Positions 1 through 12,350 of a stretch of DNA of 64,000 bases are shown here, in pieces. This stretch comes from Monosporascus cannonballus (lineage: Eukaryota > Ascomycota > Sordariomycetes > Xylariales): assembly GCA_004154925.1 (NCBI GenBank), contig QJNS01000235.1:7429-71428 (forward strand), written 5' to 3'. The notes below the pieces were generated by a model. It made no database searches, was not told the origin of the DNA, and worked only from the letters and a program-made list of their open reading frames with translations. The position numbers were made by a program, and so were the translations under genes. Position 1 is the first letter of the stretch. Every line of letters starts with the position of its first letter.

Positions 1-423
1 CCCCCCCCCCCCCCATAACTCCATCAAGTTCTATCTGTGGACCCCTTAACAAGCGCCCAAGGACGAGAGACACGAATGCGGAGAGTTCCGAGCAACAGGA
101 GTCAGTAGTTTCAATGGCGGCGCAGTTTAAAAGCGGATTCAGCACGCACACTACAACGGATAGGTGTGATTTGCGTAAGAGTGTAAAAAGTTGTGTAAAT
201 TACCGTCAGGGTGGTTTGTACGTACTTCGTGCAAATATCTATTGCAGCAATTGAGAACACACTTCCTGCTTTAGAGCATATGTTAATATCCCATATGTCC
301 TGCTTGTAGCGATTTCGGTGTTATCGATAAGGAAGTTTTCCCTTGAAGATTGATCTTCAAGATCGATTCCTTTCCTAGTAGACAATCGGGGAGGATAATG
401 CGACGTTACCAGCATTTCCGACA
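1..423. other. 5' flank of PUS1 with a poly-C tract
   Basis: The window opens with a run of 14 C. It is not a telomere repeat (no CCCTAA units follow). The rest is non-coding sequence upstream of the PUS1 start and should contain its promoter and 5' UTR. Short ORFs on either strand here have no family resemblance and overlap each other. Confidence 0.5.
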
Positions 424-2675
424 ATGGCTTCAGAAGACAATACGCACGAGCAAACCAGCAGCAACGCGGCCCCCACCTCTACGAATATCAGCGAAGCCGG
501 CGTATCTGTCGCGAATCCTGTCCATTCCGAGGCAACTCCTGCGGGGTCTAACAGCAAAGATCAACGATCGGGATCGGATCGCGGGCGCGGAGGCGATCGG
601 GGTGGCAGAGGTAGCGGGAGAGGCCAGGATAGAGGTCGCAACAAGCGCAAGAATGCGGGGAAGGACGAGTGAGTAGCTACTTCGAGGATGCCAGCCTGCG
701 CTTCCGATCCAGACAGAGCCCCCAAGCCAACGCCAGCTAACAACCAGGGAGTAGCCGCGGCGGACCCGTGAACAGGCGCGAGCGAAACGGAGAATGGCAA
801 GAGAGGAAGCGTAGGCGGATCAACGAGGACGGCACGGCCGCCGCCGAAGGCGAACCGGAGCACAGCTACATGAGCATCCCGTTCCCCGAGGCGGAGATCG
901 CGGCTGAGGAGCGGCGGCCGAAGCGCAAGGTCGCCGTGCTCATCGGGTACTCGGGGACGGGGTACCACGGCCTGCAGATCAACCACAAGGACAAGACGGT
1001 CGAGGGCGACATCTTCGCGGCGCTCGTGGCCGCCAAGGCCATCTCCAAGGCCAACGCCGACGACCCGCGGAAGTCCAGCTTCGTGCGCTGCGCGCGTACT
1101 GACAAGGGCGTGCACGCCGCCGGCAACATGATCTCGCTGAAGCTGATCATCGAGGATCCGGACGTGGTGAAGAAGATAAACGACGTTCTGCCGCCGCAGA
1201 TACGGGTGTGGGGGATCCACAGGACGAACAATGCATTCAGCTGCTACCAGGCGTGCGATTCGAGATGGTACGAGTATCTGATGCCCAGCTACTGCTTGCT
1301 TCCCCCGCACCCGGAAAGCTTCCTCGGGAAGAAGGTGCTTGAGGCAGTCAAGGAGAAGGGCGTCGAGGAGAATTATGCAAAGCGACTAGGCGAAGTCAAG
1401 GATTACTGGAAGGAGGTTGAGGAAAACGATATCAAGCCAATCCTGGATAGCTTGGAACCCCGTATACGTGATGCTGTGGTTAAACGTATACATGCGTCTG
1501 AAAAGGCAGTGGCCGCCAAGGAGGAGTCGACGGGCCCTAGCGCCGCAGGTGATGCTTCGGGCGAGAAGGCCGAGGACCAACTAGAAGAATGTACGATAAT
1601 GAAGGCTTCCGACGGCGCGGCTGAAGGGACATCCTCTACAACAGCCAAGGCCACCAAGCCTACAACCAGCGCCACAGCTGGAGAAGACTCCACAGTGGCC
1701 GCCGACCTCGCATCAGCGCCCGGAGAGCCCGAAGGCACGGCGACTACGGAAGAAGGCAAAGCGGGCGCGGAATCAAAACCCAAGGAGCTGAGCCCGGTGG
1801 AAGCCGCGCTCCGACAGATAAAGACCGCCTACGTGGCGGCGAAGCGGCGGTATCGCGCTTCGCCGGAGCGGATAGCACAGCTGCAGCAGGCGCTAGACCA
1901 GTACGTTGGGACGCGCAACTTCCACAACTACACGATCCAGAAGTCGCACGACGACCCGTCGGCGAAGCGGACCATCAAGTCGTTCGTGGCGGACCCGCAG
2001 CCGATCCAGATCAACGACACGCAGTGGCTGTCGCTCAAGGTGCACGGGCAGTCGTTCATGATGCACCAGATCCGCAAGATGGTCGGGATGGCGGTGCTGG
2101 CGACGCGGTGCGGCGCGCCCCTGTCCGTCGTGTCCGAGTCGTACGGCCCCGCGCGCATCAGCATCCCCAAGGCTCCCGGGCTCGGCCTGCTGCTCGAGAG
2201 ACCCGTCTTCGACAACTACAACCGTCGCGCCGTCGACAACCTCGGCCTCGAGCCCCTAGACTTCGGGAACTACGAGCTACAGATCCGCGAGTTCAAGGAC
2301 CACTACATATACCGGCACATCTTCGAGCTGGAGGAGAAGGAGAACTCGTGAGTCTAACCTAGTTTCTCCTCTCCCAATTGTAGCCCCGCGATGTCTCCCT
2401 ATTATCTCCTTGTGTGCTATTTCCTCTTTTCCCCCCTTCTACATATCGATATCACGCCCTGGGGCAGCTACTGACCTGATTATGCAAAACACAGATTCCA
2501 CAGCTTCTTCCACCAGATCGACAACTTCAAGTCGGATTACTTTCTCTGGGCCACGGCAGGCGGGATCGACGCTGCGCAGAAGCGAGTCGGCATGCAGGGC
2601 GTGCCTAAGGAGCTTGAGGACGAGTTGGGCAACGAGGGGGAGGATCCGGAGGAGGTGATGGCTAGGGACATTTGA
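424..2675 (+). CDS. PUS1: tRNA pseudouridine synthase Pus1
   Basis: This is a TruA-fold pseudouridine synthase, which converts uridines of tRNA (and, in yeast Pus1, some other RNAs) to pseudouridine, mainly in the nucleus. I read exons 424-668, 755-2347 and 2495-2675. The first donor is GTGAGT at 669; the TAG acceptor at 752-754 follows a CTAAC branch site. The second intron runs 2348-2494 with branch CTGAC. The N-terminus is low-complexity and basic, rich in Arg/Gly. The catalytic core carries the RTDKGVHA motif with the nucleophilic Asp codon at 1101-1103. A Glu/Ala/Thr-rich insertion occupies about 1490-1800. The second core half follows, with RNFHNYT and the FMMHQIRKMVG helix near 2055-2085. 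The last exon encodes HSFFHQIDNFKSDYFLW and an acidic tail. The first-intron acceptor is the least certain point, because AG dinucleotides at 747 and 751 are alternatives. Family assignment is firm. Confidence 0.93.
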
Positions 2676-3094
2676 GTTTCCGCCTCCGGAACACTGCTGT
2701 AGTGGTTCCTCATGGTGGCTGATACGGCTACGGGGTGGTCTTGTAAGACAACTACGCCATCGGTTCGATAGGCCGCAGTGGCTATCGTGAAATCGGCGGA
2801 TAGAAGAATGTGGAGATGAATGCATTGCTAAAAGCCCTAGCTAGACGTCTGCGGACTATGCGTTTGCCCTGTGAAACCCTCGCCTCCCGTCATGTAAAAA
2901 CGTTGAAAGGCACCCATATACACACAATGGTCTGTTTTCCTCAGAATCATGGCTAGATACCGCGCCACCATACGAGAAATCCTCTGTCGACCATCGGAAG
3001 CCTCTCTCTCCGGCACTTCATCTCGAAACGAGAGACCAGTAACCACATCACGGCACATCTCGCGTCCTGCCCCCTAGGTCCCGCTTCACGCCGC
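2676..3094. other. Intergenic space between convergent genes
   Basis: This is the 3'-to-3' gap between PUS1 (+) and the Med22-like gene (-). It should hold both 3' UTRs and polyadenylation signals. I see no coding feature. Confidence 0.6.
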
Positions 3095-4006
3095 CTACTG
3101 TGACTCACATTCCGACTCCTTCCTCACGCCCTCCTCGCCCTTGATCTCTGCGCCGGGAGCCGAGGAAGAAGCGCCGGCCCCGGCGCGGGCCTCGGCCTTC
3201 TTCTTCTCCTCGAACATGTCCATGACCCTCTGGTACATGTCGGCGACAGCCGCGGACTTGCGGTCGATCTCGGCGTCGAGGCCGTCGTTCTCGCCGGGCT
3301 TGCGCAACGGGCCGCGCATCCAGAGAGCCTTAATCTCGCGGTTGAGGGCCACGAGGTTCTGGATCTCGGTAATCTGCGAGGGGGGGCGAGGTTAGGACTC
3401 GGTTAGCTAGGGCTGCGTGATGATAAGGCGAGGCGAGAGGAAGACTGAAGGGGGCGTGGGCAGGGGGTGAATGTGTGAGGTGCAACAAAGGGAATGATGA
3501 AACTCACCAAAGCGGCCATCTCTGTCCGCATAGTAAAGCGGTTCAGCGCGGCGTGCTCAAACACGGCGCCCTCGCGCGGCAACGGCTCCGTGGCGGCCCC
3601 GATGACATTTCTGAAGCGCGTGAGGATCTGCGCGACTGTGCGGTTGTGGCGATCTAAAAGGTTCTCATCGTTAGCCTCCTTGTCGTCATCAGTCTTTTTC
3701 TCGCCCTGGCTCATGTTCAGGGTCCGGCTCAGGTACTGGTGCAGGGTCTGTCGCCGCTCCTTCTGCTGTGCGAGTGTGGCCGCTGTGTCGGGCCTGGTTG
3801 CCCCAAGGAATTCTACTAGAGAATCTAATTCACCCTCGGCGGCGTCCATGTCAGGGCTAGTATTATACTCTGACAATGCCGGTGTTCCACCGCCGGCGAC
3901 AGCAGTAGCCTGCTGACCAGATCCCTCACCGGTCTTGTTTGTCGAGGCCTCCGGTGGTGGCGCGGCGCGCTCCAGGGTTCTTCTGGTCGTCCTTGGAGGA
4001 GGCCAT
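3095..4006 (-). CDS. MED22: Mediator complex subunit 22-like protein
   Basis: Med22 (Srb6/Surf5 family) is a small helical subunit of the Mediator head module, which links activators to RNA polymerase II. The core reads DRHNRTVAQILTRFRN, then TEMAALITEIQNLVALNREI and KALWMRGPL, the usual Med22 pattern. A two-exon core is clear: 3856-3508 and 3373-3095, with a 134-nt intron (3374-3507; GTGAGT donor, CCTAAC branch, CAG acceptor). A good-context ATG at 4006 opens MASSKDDQKNPGARR but runs into a stop at 3926. A 73-nt intron (3857-3929, GTGAGG..TAG) would join it in frame to PDMDAAEGELDS. Without that intron, translation could start at the ATG at 3849. The C-terminal tail is acidic and Lys/Ala-rich. 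The family call is good; the N-terminus is open. Confidence 0.75.
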
Positions 4007-5267
4007 GATGTCGTGCGTGATGATCTGCTTGTTGGATAAGAATTGCAGCAGTAGTCGATGCAGAAACAGTAGATGATGGCAAGCGTAAGAAATAAGATGG
4101 GTGGAGACGTCTACGGTTCGTCGTGCCCTGAACACCAGCCAAAACTTGTAGGAAAGCAAGCCACTGGATGTGGAATGTCGTGCCTTATCGAAAACCTAAG
4201 GATTGCTCGTCGATCGACTTTGCCCTGCGTTGCAGCCACCTTGCCTGTCCGCGGCAGCGATATCTGGTTTCCACAAGGCAACAGCCATGCTCTCCGGGAC
4301 GACAACCAGCAACCAAACCTGGTGAACCCCTCCACGTATGCGGATCGTCGATACCTCAGGTAATCGATCCATGGAGCTTTCAGGCGTGACCCTCCAGCAA
4401 GTGGCCCTTACCAGTCTAAGGAAGGAAAATACCGAACAGAGAGAGTCCTTCCTAACCGCCCAAATTGACTTTCCATCCATCGAGCCGTCCCCGCTCGAAA
4501 AAGGTGCATCCGAGTATCGCTTCGAGGAATCGGCGAAGAGAGGACACGGAACTTACCGAGAATATTAGTCTGTTCTTTCTTCAACGCGTCCATTTTCTTA
4601 TAATTTCACTGTCCGTTACCACTTTACGTTCAGTCGTCGTAATCGCGTGTAGGTGTATGGGCTGTTGTTTTTTTGCTCCGCGTCAAGTCGTTGACTTGTT
4701 GAAGAATGCACAAGGCCACCTTAGCGAACAGTGTCTCCTAAGGTAGGTAGGTACCTGAGGTACCTACAAGCAAGGCGTGAACTAAGATTAAGTACAAACA
4801 AAGGGTCGAGGAGTGTGTTGTTGACGTTAGTGGAATCACGTGACTTGAATTGAGGAAAAGCTAGTAAAGCTACGTCTTTTCCCGTGCGGCACGTGAGCCA
4901 GGTTCAACTGAGCAGCACCGTAGACATAACATGAGCAAATACACAATCAAGCTCAAGGTCCGATCGAAATACGCAATTTAAATTATTATGCGAAGCCTAT
5001 TACGAATACACTGGCTCGTTTAATAACTAAGGAAAAGTTCGTCATAGGGAAGAGGTATCATTCATCATTCGCACTCTTGCCGCCATCCAGACAATCCATC
5101 ATCCGAGGGTATAACCATCTCTGCAGCTCTGCTCTCTCCAAGTTTTGTGTCACGGTTCGTGTACTGCCCCATGTGAAACCATGCACAACACAGGGGAGTA
5201 TTAACCACATTACCACCGAGTCATCTCGTTAGACCGTCAAATAGGAGGCCTTTTGACATTATGCTTT
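4007..5267. other. Intergenic region upstream of the Med22-like gene
   Basis: About 1.26 kb with no supported gene. It contains the Med22-side promoter and the 3' end of the HAM1-like gene. Around 4740-4770 there is a small cluster of GGTACCT/AGGTACC half-palindromes (two GGTACC sites 9 bp apart). The ORFs of 60-96 codons here overlap on both strands and look like noise. Confidence 0.5.
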
Positions 5268-8022
5268 CTAGATTGCAACGGTGTGGCTGCCCGTCGTAGG
5301 GGCGGCCGGTACTCCGAGCTTGCCGTTCACGGCTCTGTTGTCCGTGTTGCCACTGGTGTTGTTACCGTTGGAGTAACCATCAGTGTTGCTCTGGTTGACG
5401 CGACCAGTAGAGACGGTGTGCTGCTTGCGGGTAATTGTCGGGGCGCTGGGAATGCTACTGGTCTTCGAGGCTGCACCGATGGAGAAAATAGGGCTCTCCC
5501 ACTTCTCACCACGGCGGGCGAGCTCTTTGTATTCGGTTGCCTTGGAACTGACTCCTCCAGGGAGGTGAATGTCGGGGAAGATGCTGTCTTCCCTGGTGAC
5601 AGCCATGTTGACCTTCTTGTCAGATGCAGCCGCCTGAGCCTTCTTCTTGCCCTGGAGCACCTGCTTCTGAACAGCCTCGACGTAGCGCCTGTACAAGTTG
5701 GGTGCGTTGGTCGGGTCCTTCTTGGCAGACTCTTCAGCACGGTCGGCCTCCTGCTTGACCTGGAAGAGCAACTGGTCGAGTCTGTTAAACTGATCCTTGA
5801 GCTTCTTCTCCGCGGCCTTCTGGATTGCCGGGCGAAGGACCATGAGCATGATGGGTTTGAACAGGACAAACAGCAACTTGTGGTTGGACTTCACGAGCTT
5901 AACCTGGAGGTGCTTGACGTCCACATCGACTTTCTCAACCTTGAAGAAATTCTGCCTGTCGGTCGGGTCGGCGTTTGACAGCTTCATCTTGAAGCTGAGT
6001 CCATCGCCGCCAAGGTAGAAATTGGCGATGCCGGTGTCCGTGATAGAGGGAAAACCCTGCTTTCGCTTGACATAGTAGCTGACGTCTCGCAGATCCATCT
6101 GGACGCCCGTGACCTTGATTTCGACGGTGTTCTTGTTCTTGTTGACAGCCTTTTTGCGGCCCCAGCGGAAGTAGTTGTCACTGGCAACTTCCAAAACATT
6201 GGGCATGAAATTATCACTTTCTAAAACAAGGTTCTCGATCACGGCGTCGATCCGGGGGTCGGAATACTCGATGCGCGGAATAGGGATGTAGGCAATGTTC
6301 TCCATTATACCAGGAATGATCACATCTCTCAAGTCCTGCAAGAGGTGGGGCTTCAAAGCGAACTTGCCACTCTCATCCGTGCCGAGATCCTTGAACAGCT
6401 TTTCTATGGACTCAGCAAAGGCCTTGTTCTGGGGATCCTGATCAAATTGATTTCCGAGGAACTTGATCTCATCGAAGATACGGTCCGTGTGGGTCCTGTA
6501 CCTGTCGCGTAGCAAGTAGTTGCCATGGTCGTGCAGACGATTCCAGTCGCGGTCAGATTCCTCTTCCAGAATGTATCCCTCTTCTTTGAGACATCTACGG
6601 ATGTACCGATTGAGAGCCTTGAACCAGTCCTTGAGCTCGGGGTCTCTGTCAGCGTCGTCGTAGATGGCCCTGATGGAAGACCAGAGGTCGTCAGTCGAGG
6701 TGCCGTCAGCAAAGCGCTCAATAAGGGTCTGTCATCATGTCAGTATCTCACCCTTGCAGTTATAACCTTCCAGGAACGCTTACCTTCAAGTCGGCCTCGG
6801 CTTCGGCGAGGCCAAATCTCGTCTGCTTCATTGTGCCAGAGCCGCCAGCAGCGAGCCGCTTACTGTGGTTGCCGTACTCATCGGCCAAGTCGAGCAAAGT
6901 GGTAATGGCTTCCTGATAGTCAGGGTGTTGCTGGCATTCGAGAACCATTTTCTAGTAGATGTCAGACTGAGAACTACCATGTTGTTTCGTTTTCGAACTC
7001 GACTCACCTTCAGACGCCAGATAGTCCTGTCACGGCGCTCTTCCGGGACCTTCTTGGAGAGGTAGTCCTTGATATGGGCACGATACGCCTCGGCTGTTTG
7101 CTTGGTCTGCTGCTTGGTCTCATCTTTCTTCTCGTCGGGTACTTTCTCCTTGAGCTGATCAGCAGCAGTTCGAGCGGCAGCACCGGGATCAAGAGAGCCG
7201 TCGGGTCTCCTGGCAGCATTGGCAGTTGAATCAGCGACGTCCCGTGTGTCCTTCTTCGGGTCGCCCTTGTAAGTTCCATACAGCTGATTCTTCACGTTGG
7301 CCTTGGAGAAGTCGGGTTTATTGTGCCAAGTGTTGTCTTGAGCAGGCTCGTCGATGTTGGCAAGTTCTTCTTCCGAGGGCCTGACTCTTGATGCGACATT
7401 GGTTGCAGCATCGCCGGCAATATCCCGCATCAGGACAGTGGCATCCTTCACTGAAGGAAGATTAGTATCCCCTTCAAACAAGTCCTCGACGAACGCCAAC
7501 ACTTACGCAGCTTGCGGAATTGGCCGTTGGTGATAATCAAAGTACCTAGCGTTCGTAGGCCTTGCATGGCCCGATCTCCGTGCTGTTTTGCCGTATCCTT
7601 GTCGACAGGTGTATCGGGTTTGCTGACAGACTTGGCATCAAACTGCTCGGTTTGCCAGATGAAGTCCTGCACAAGGTTGCCCTCATTCTTGGATAGTATA
7701 AGCAACTTGGCCTGGTTGACAACCTCCTTGAAGTCCTGGACGAGGGCTCGTCCTTCTTCGGAAAGCCTTCCCGACGGGTGTGCTAGGGCCCTCGAGGCCA
7801 TGAAGCTGTTAAGAGCAACATCGATTTGCTCGTTCTGCCGCCAAGCATGTCAGTCATAGTGGTGCGGCCAAGGCGGAGCAATATTGCTCGTCGGCTCAGA
7901 GGGAAACTTACAGATGGGACCTTGCCGTTCTGGAAAGCGCTGATGATTCCATAAATCTGAAGCTTGCGGTTGATATCCGCGTCCTTCTGCTTCGGGTCAA
8001 AAGGCTTGTTTACGCTAGCCAT
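5268..8022 (-). CDS. HAM1-like protein (DUF5923/DUF4449-type, BPI-like fold)
   Basis: Five exons on the minus strand give 836 aa: 8022-7912, 7834-7507, 7450-7008, 6951-6784 and 6728-5268. The introns (77, 56, 56 and 55 nt) all have GTAAGT, GTGAGT or GTAAGC donors and CAG or TAG acceptors, and the frame is continuous through every junction. The start is the ATG at 8022 (MASVNKPFDPKQKDADINRK). The N-terminal half is helical and charged (GNLVQDFIWQTEQF; RTIWRLKKMVLECQQHPDYQ). The C-terminal half contains IPIPRIEYSDPRIDAVIENL and NFMPNVLEVASDNYF, hallmarks of the fungal HAM1-like family. Family knowledge suggests a tubular BPI/SMP-like lipid-binding fold; the biological role is poorly known, so no reaction is assigned. 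The tail (after about residue 740) is low-complexity Ser/Thr/Asn. No signal peptide is seen. Confidence 0.88.
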
Positions 8023-11000
8023 GATTGCTATGGATTATCTCGTCGTCTTGCGGGAGGCTATCTATGGCTCAGGCTGTCGCAAGAATGGAAAAGGCGGTCA
8101 AGGTTGAAGATGTTGCTGTTTGGGCTTAGAAAACAAAACACTGATTGATTGGGGTATCAAAAAGGGAAATATTATGTAGTGTGGGTATACCCGCGGTGGT
8201 GTTCTTACTTCTGATGGGTAGGGAAATAATTGAGAAAGAATAGGCCGAGAGCCCTGTCAGGGACCCGGGGGGGGGTAAATGGTGTTTATAGCAGCTCGTC
8301 TGGCATGAAAGAGAACGTGGAATATGCCTGGGGGTTGGTGAGACGGTAGGGTCAAGGCAAGGGAAGATTGACGCAACCTGCCATGCAAATCTACGTTCTA
8401 GGTAAACATGGAGGTAAGGGTTGAGATTACTGGAAATCGGGATGCTTAGTCTAGGGAGGGATGGGTACGTGGCACTACTACGGGTATCCGTGCAACCGGG
8501 TAGGTACCTTTTTGTTTGAGTTAGGGGTTGCATGGCTGGCAGAGCTACATACATACGTCCATACCTAGTACATTGCCTAATGATGTCCACTGATTGTCCT
8601 TGATTAAGGCGTTACCTATTAGATCATTGATGGCTCTTTCCATCGACGTTTTCCAGCTTTGAAGATTGATAGTGACGTGAGGCTTTGTGATGGACTACGT
8701 CATCGCTGGGCAATGTGGCACACGCTAACACACTTGATTTAAGGTTCAGATCGTCCCTAACTGGTTAGATCGGTGGATACGGATCGCGGATCGCTTCCTG
8801 CATCTACGGAAGGAATTATTTGCCGGCCTAGCCAGGTGCGCCATGCACCCAAGAATTAGTATTATTGCTCGCTAGCTCCGGCATATCAAATCAAGAGTCA
8901 CGAAGGGACCATAACGCAAGTAATCGAAGCGATGACTAGAAGCTCCATTCTCTCACGTTTTACTATTACATTTCGAGATGAAATACTCACTTACTTAAAC
9001 TACCAACATGTAGATAGGTAAGCCATTAGATATAGCCATTAGCTGTGTGTATGTAGCTGCCCAATCCATTCTGGAAGGTGGTATTCTCTTGCACCTCATT
9101 CATCCTATCTTCATAATTCAGTTGATGTAGTATTGTGTGTATGTTTTAGGAATGCTACAAGTCTAGACCTGCAATGGCCCGCGGGGTCCCTTCAGCTGCC
9201 CCGCCAACCGAACAGCTTACCTAGTACTTATGTAGTAAACTCTGAAATGGATAGGGGTGGATGTAGAGGTGATAGAACGGACCACCTCGCTGTCAAGTCG
9301 ACCAGGCCGCATATGAAAGAGTCGTCGCATCCGCCGTTTGGTAGACGAGCGATTAGTAAAGGTAAGAACGGCGCCGCGCCCTACCTTTTACTTGCAATTG
9401 ACGCTCCTCGGTTGACGCTGCGTATCTCTTCCCGTGATGCATATGTCACCACCCAAGCAAATATGATATTAAAGCCGAGCTGGTCCAAAGCTGGCGAGTC
9501 GCTTGTCCCCCAACCGTAGGTAGTGCGTTCAATGGCGTCATATCAAAATGAGAAACAATTGGGCCTTTGAGATGTGTGGAATGCCGCGTCCATTCACAGG
9601 AAGCTTGAGGTTCGTCAGCTCATACTGAGCTCATGTCTGCCCATATGAGGTGGCCTAGCAAAAGGTCTATGATGTTATCCCCAACGTGCCACAGCCCTTA
9701 AGGTCAAACGCAGTTCGGCCATTTTCAAGCCACAGGATTAGATCACTTGTGGATTTGATATCGGCTTACAATACTGAACACCCGTTGATATTACCACATG
9801 GAGATAGGTTGGTAAAGAGAATGCGAAGCATTGGCAAGTAACAACGGGCTCGGAGCATCATCTCCAGATTATCAGACCGATTCAAGTGCAGCCTGAAACA
9901 TTTATTCATTGCTGACTGTATGTGTGTCTGTCGCATCATGTCTTCTTTGTAATCAATCCCCCGCACCTCCCCTGCCCATCTCACCATCGGCACTAGGATT
10001 GTGACACGCACATGATAGCTTACATAAGGAATGATGATGATAGGAACCGTTGTGAGCAGCGGAGGACGCAGATCCGCTTGGCGGCCACAAGGCGTCAATT
10101 TTAAGTCACTGCTAGCAAGCGCGTTGCCGTAAAATGGAAACAATAGCTAGTTCAAACCTCTCGTTCCCCCGCTTGAATCATTTCGCTTGAGTCGTTTCCC
10201 CTGAAGGGTTTCTCGCCCTCGAGCTCTGTCGCTTGCTAACCCAACTTAATCCAGCTGACCTAGGTCACGATGCTACCAAACTAGACCCCTTGCGATAGGT
10301 AGGGTACTAAGAAGCAACCTGGACTCCTCTTGCAAATATATACAGCTGAAATGGCTTAGGCCACGGTCTTCGAGTTCCGGCTCTTTGGCTGACCATTTTC
10401 CTACATCTCTAATGAACTTCGAGTGGAATCCGGTGCAGCTGGGATTGATCGCTATTAGGCCGCACTACGATTAGGCTCGTTGTGCGAACCTGCAGTTGAG
10501 GACGGTGGTATATGTGAAGTTGCCATTCAAACTCGTTGAAAGTCGTCGAAACCCATATCGGTCATGGCTACTTACTACCTTCCCATTAAGTATATTGGCT
10601 TGGCTCATTACCGTAGTGCCTTAGTCAAAGCTACTCCTATCTATCAATAGGATTCGTGGTGCCCCTTGGACAATTAAACCAACCACCCTACGCCGTTCAA
10701 GATCTTTCTAGACATGGATTTTGAGTTCCCGAAATATCGTTTACGATGGAGCCCTTGTTTGTAAGGCCAGAGACCTGATGTGGTGGTGAAGAAGCCCTCC
10801 GCCGCCAGACGTTCCCGAGAGCCGTCAACACGTCGACAAGATGGGTCAACTCGAGTTTCGTTACTGGTTGAGTCAATCTAACATAATGCGTCGGTGGTAT
10901 ATCGCAGACATCCGTCTCTTCCCACTGCCATTGAGCTTTATATAAGAGTCCCCTACACTCCCCAGTACGCCGTTTTTGCGGGATGTCTTTTAGCTGTACA

Positions 11001-11829
11001 GAACCACACGGTGCCTCTACTTGGTTGTCTCATAACACCCATTTTTCGAGCCATCCACCAGCCATAGTACATTTATACCAAGTTTCGATGGAGAATGTCT
11101 AATGAAACGTGTATCGTTGCTTCCACTATGGAACTATATACTTCCGGCTCCGGATAGCTCGATCCCCTTTACCCATTACTAAGCACTCCGGAGCACATTT
11201 GTACGTTACCGCTAACCCCCATGACCCCGCATGATTTGAATACAATGTGAATACTGGAGTATCCGGGGATCGAAGAGGAGTTAAGATGGCCTATCGTACT
11301 CCACTGGCTCGAATGTCTCGACTTGGAGGGAGCTTCCACGGATCTAATGACACAGGTCGCCATTGCAATAGCTCATATAGGCGAGCCAGCGCATCGACGC
11401 ACTACCCCCGAGAGCATGACGTTCCGCGCCAATCGACAGCACTAGATTTATCTATTCGCCGGTATCTTCAGCAAAGACTTTCTCGAACTTATGTGTTGGG
11501 AGGGCGTGTTCTGGGCCGTAGACTTCACTAAAATGAAGAGGATGGCTAATCGACTGGTCCGGAACCGGTGGTAAGATCTCCTATGCTTCTACAACGAGAG
11601 TGGAGATCTCAGGGCCTCCCCGGGTTTTGACTATGCAGGTATGGTAGACCAGGTAGCAACCATCATTTTTAGAGCCTCGTAAATGCCTAATCTCGACCGC
11701 CAAGTTGTTGTCGGCGCTAATATGCTCAAGCCTACCCAATGCCTCTAGTAACAGAGAGTATGCAGTAACCGCGGAGGTATAAGAGAAAATGTCACAGTTA
11801 GGCTGATCGCGAGAAAAGGTTGCATAGAG
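8023..11829. other. Gene-poor region of normal composition
   Basis: About 3.8 kb between the HAM1-like gene and the retrotransposon block. The first few hundred bases should be the HAM1-like promoter and 5' UTR; a run of 10 G lies near 8267-8276. The longest frames (8126-8590 minus, 9133-9519 plus, 9766-10143 minus) have no domain, no splice-extended continuation and poor protein-like composition. I see no gene, tRNA or repeat I can support. Confidence 0.5.
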
Positions 11830-11976
11830 TGTGGGAAGTGATAATTGTCTGACTAGAATTGAGCTCTAAGGAGCGGTAGCTAGAGAGCTCTCTATATATT
11901 ATAAGAGCGCCGGAATAAGGTTCCTCCGTGTACTATGGAACTTGATGATTAATACAGATACCCTTATTTTATGATA
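11830..11976 (-). repeat. Copia LTR, left copy (3' LTR)
   Basis: 147 bp, matching 31181-31327 over its whole length with mostly C/T and G/A differences. Similarity to the other copy stops abruptly at both edges, which fixes the boundaries. Relative to the minus-strand coding order this is the 3' LTR. Confidence 0.85.
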
Positions 11977-12317
11977 TACCCTTAAAGAAGAAAAAGTTAT
12001 TTTTTAGAATTTATATATCGTAATTTCTGTAATTTCTAAATAATTATAATAACAAAAGAAAATAATATAATTAATTAATTTAATTAATAAAAAATAAGTT
12101 ATACGTATATTAAATATACTGGGAAAAAATTATTATTATGTTCGTTTTGTTTTAATATCGCCGCAATAATAAGTAATAAAATAGTCGGATTTATATTTTG
12201 TTTATTTATTTTTTTTTTATTTTTGCGTATTAATTTTTTTTTTTGGTTTCGTATGGTAATTTCGTAAGTACCTTATATTAACAAAAAATAATCGTGATAT
12301 TAACGTATATAATGCAA

Positions 12318-12350
<33 letters not shown>

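Noticed and set aside
1..14. Poly-C start as a telomere or contig end signal
   Set aside because: No TTAGGG/CCCTAA units follow; a homopolymer alone cannot show a chromosome end.
8126..8590. 154-codon minus frame as a gene
   Set aside because: It lies in the HAM1-like 5' flank, has no domain, and its composition is that of random frame; no splice continuation.
9133..9519. 128-codon plus frame as a gene
   Set aside because: No family likeness, no introns or partners, and overlapping frames of like length on the other strand nearby.
9766..10143. 125-codon minus frame as a gene
   Set aside because: No recognisable domain; isolated in a gene-free stretch.
12318..12350. (ATT)n tract as part of a CRISPR-like or satellite array
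   Set aside because: A pure trinucleotide tract with no spacers or longer unit.
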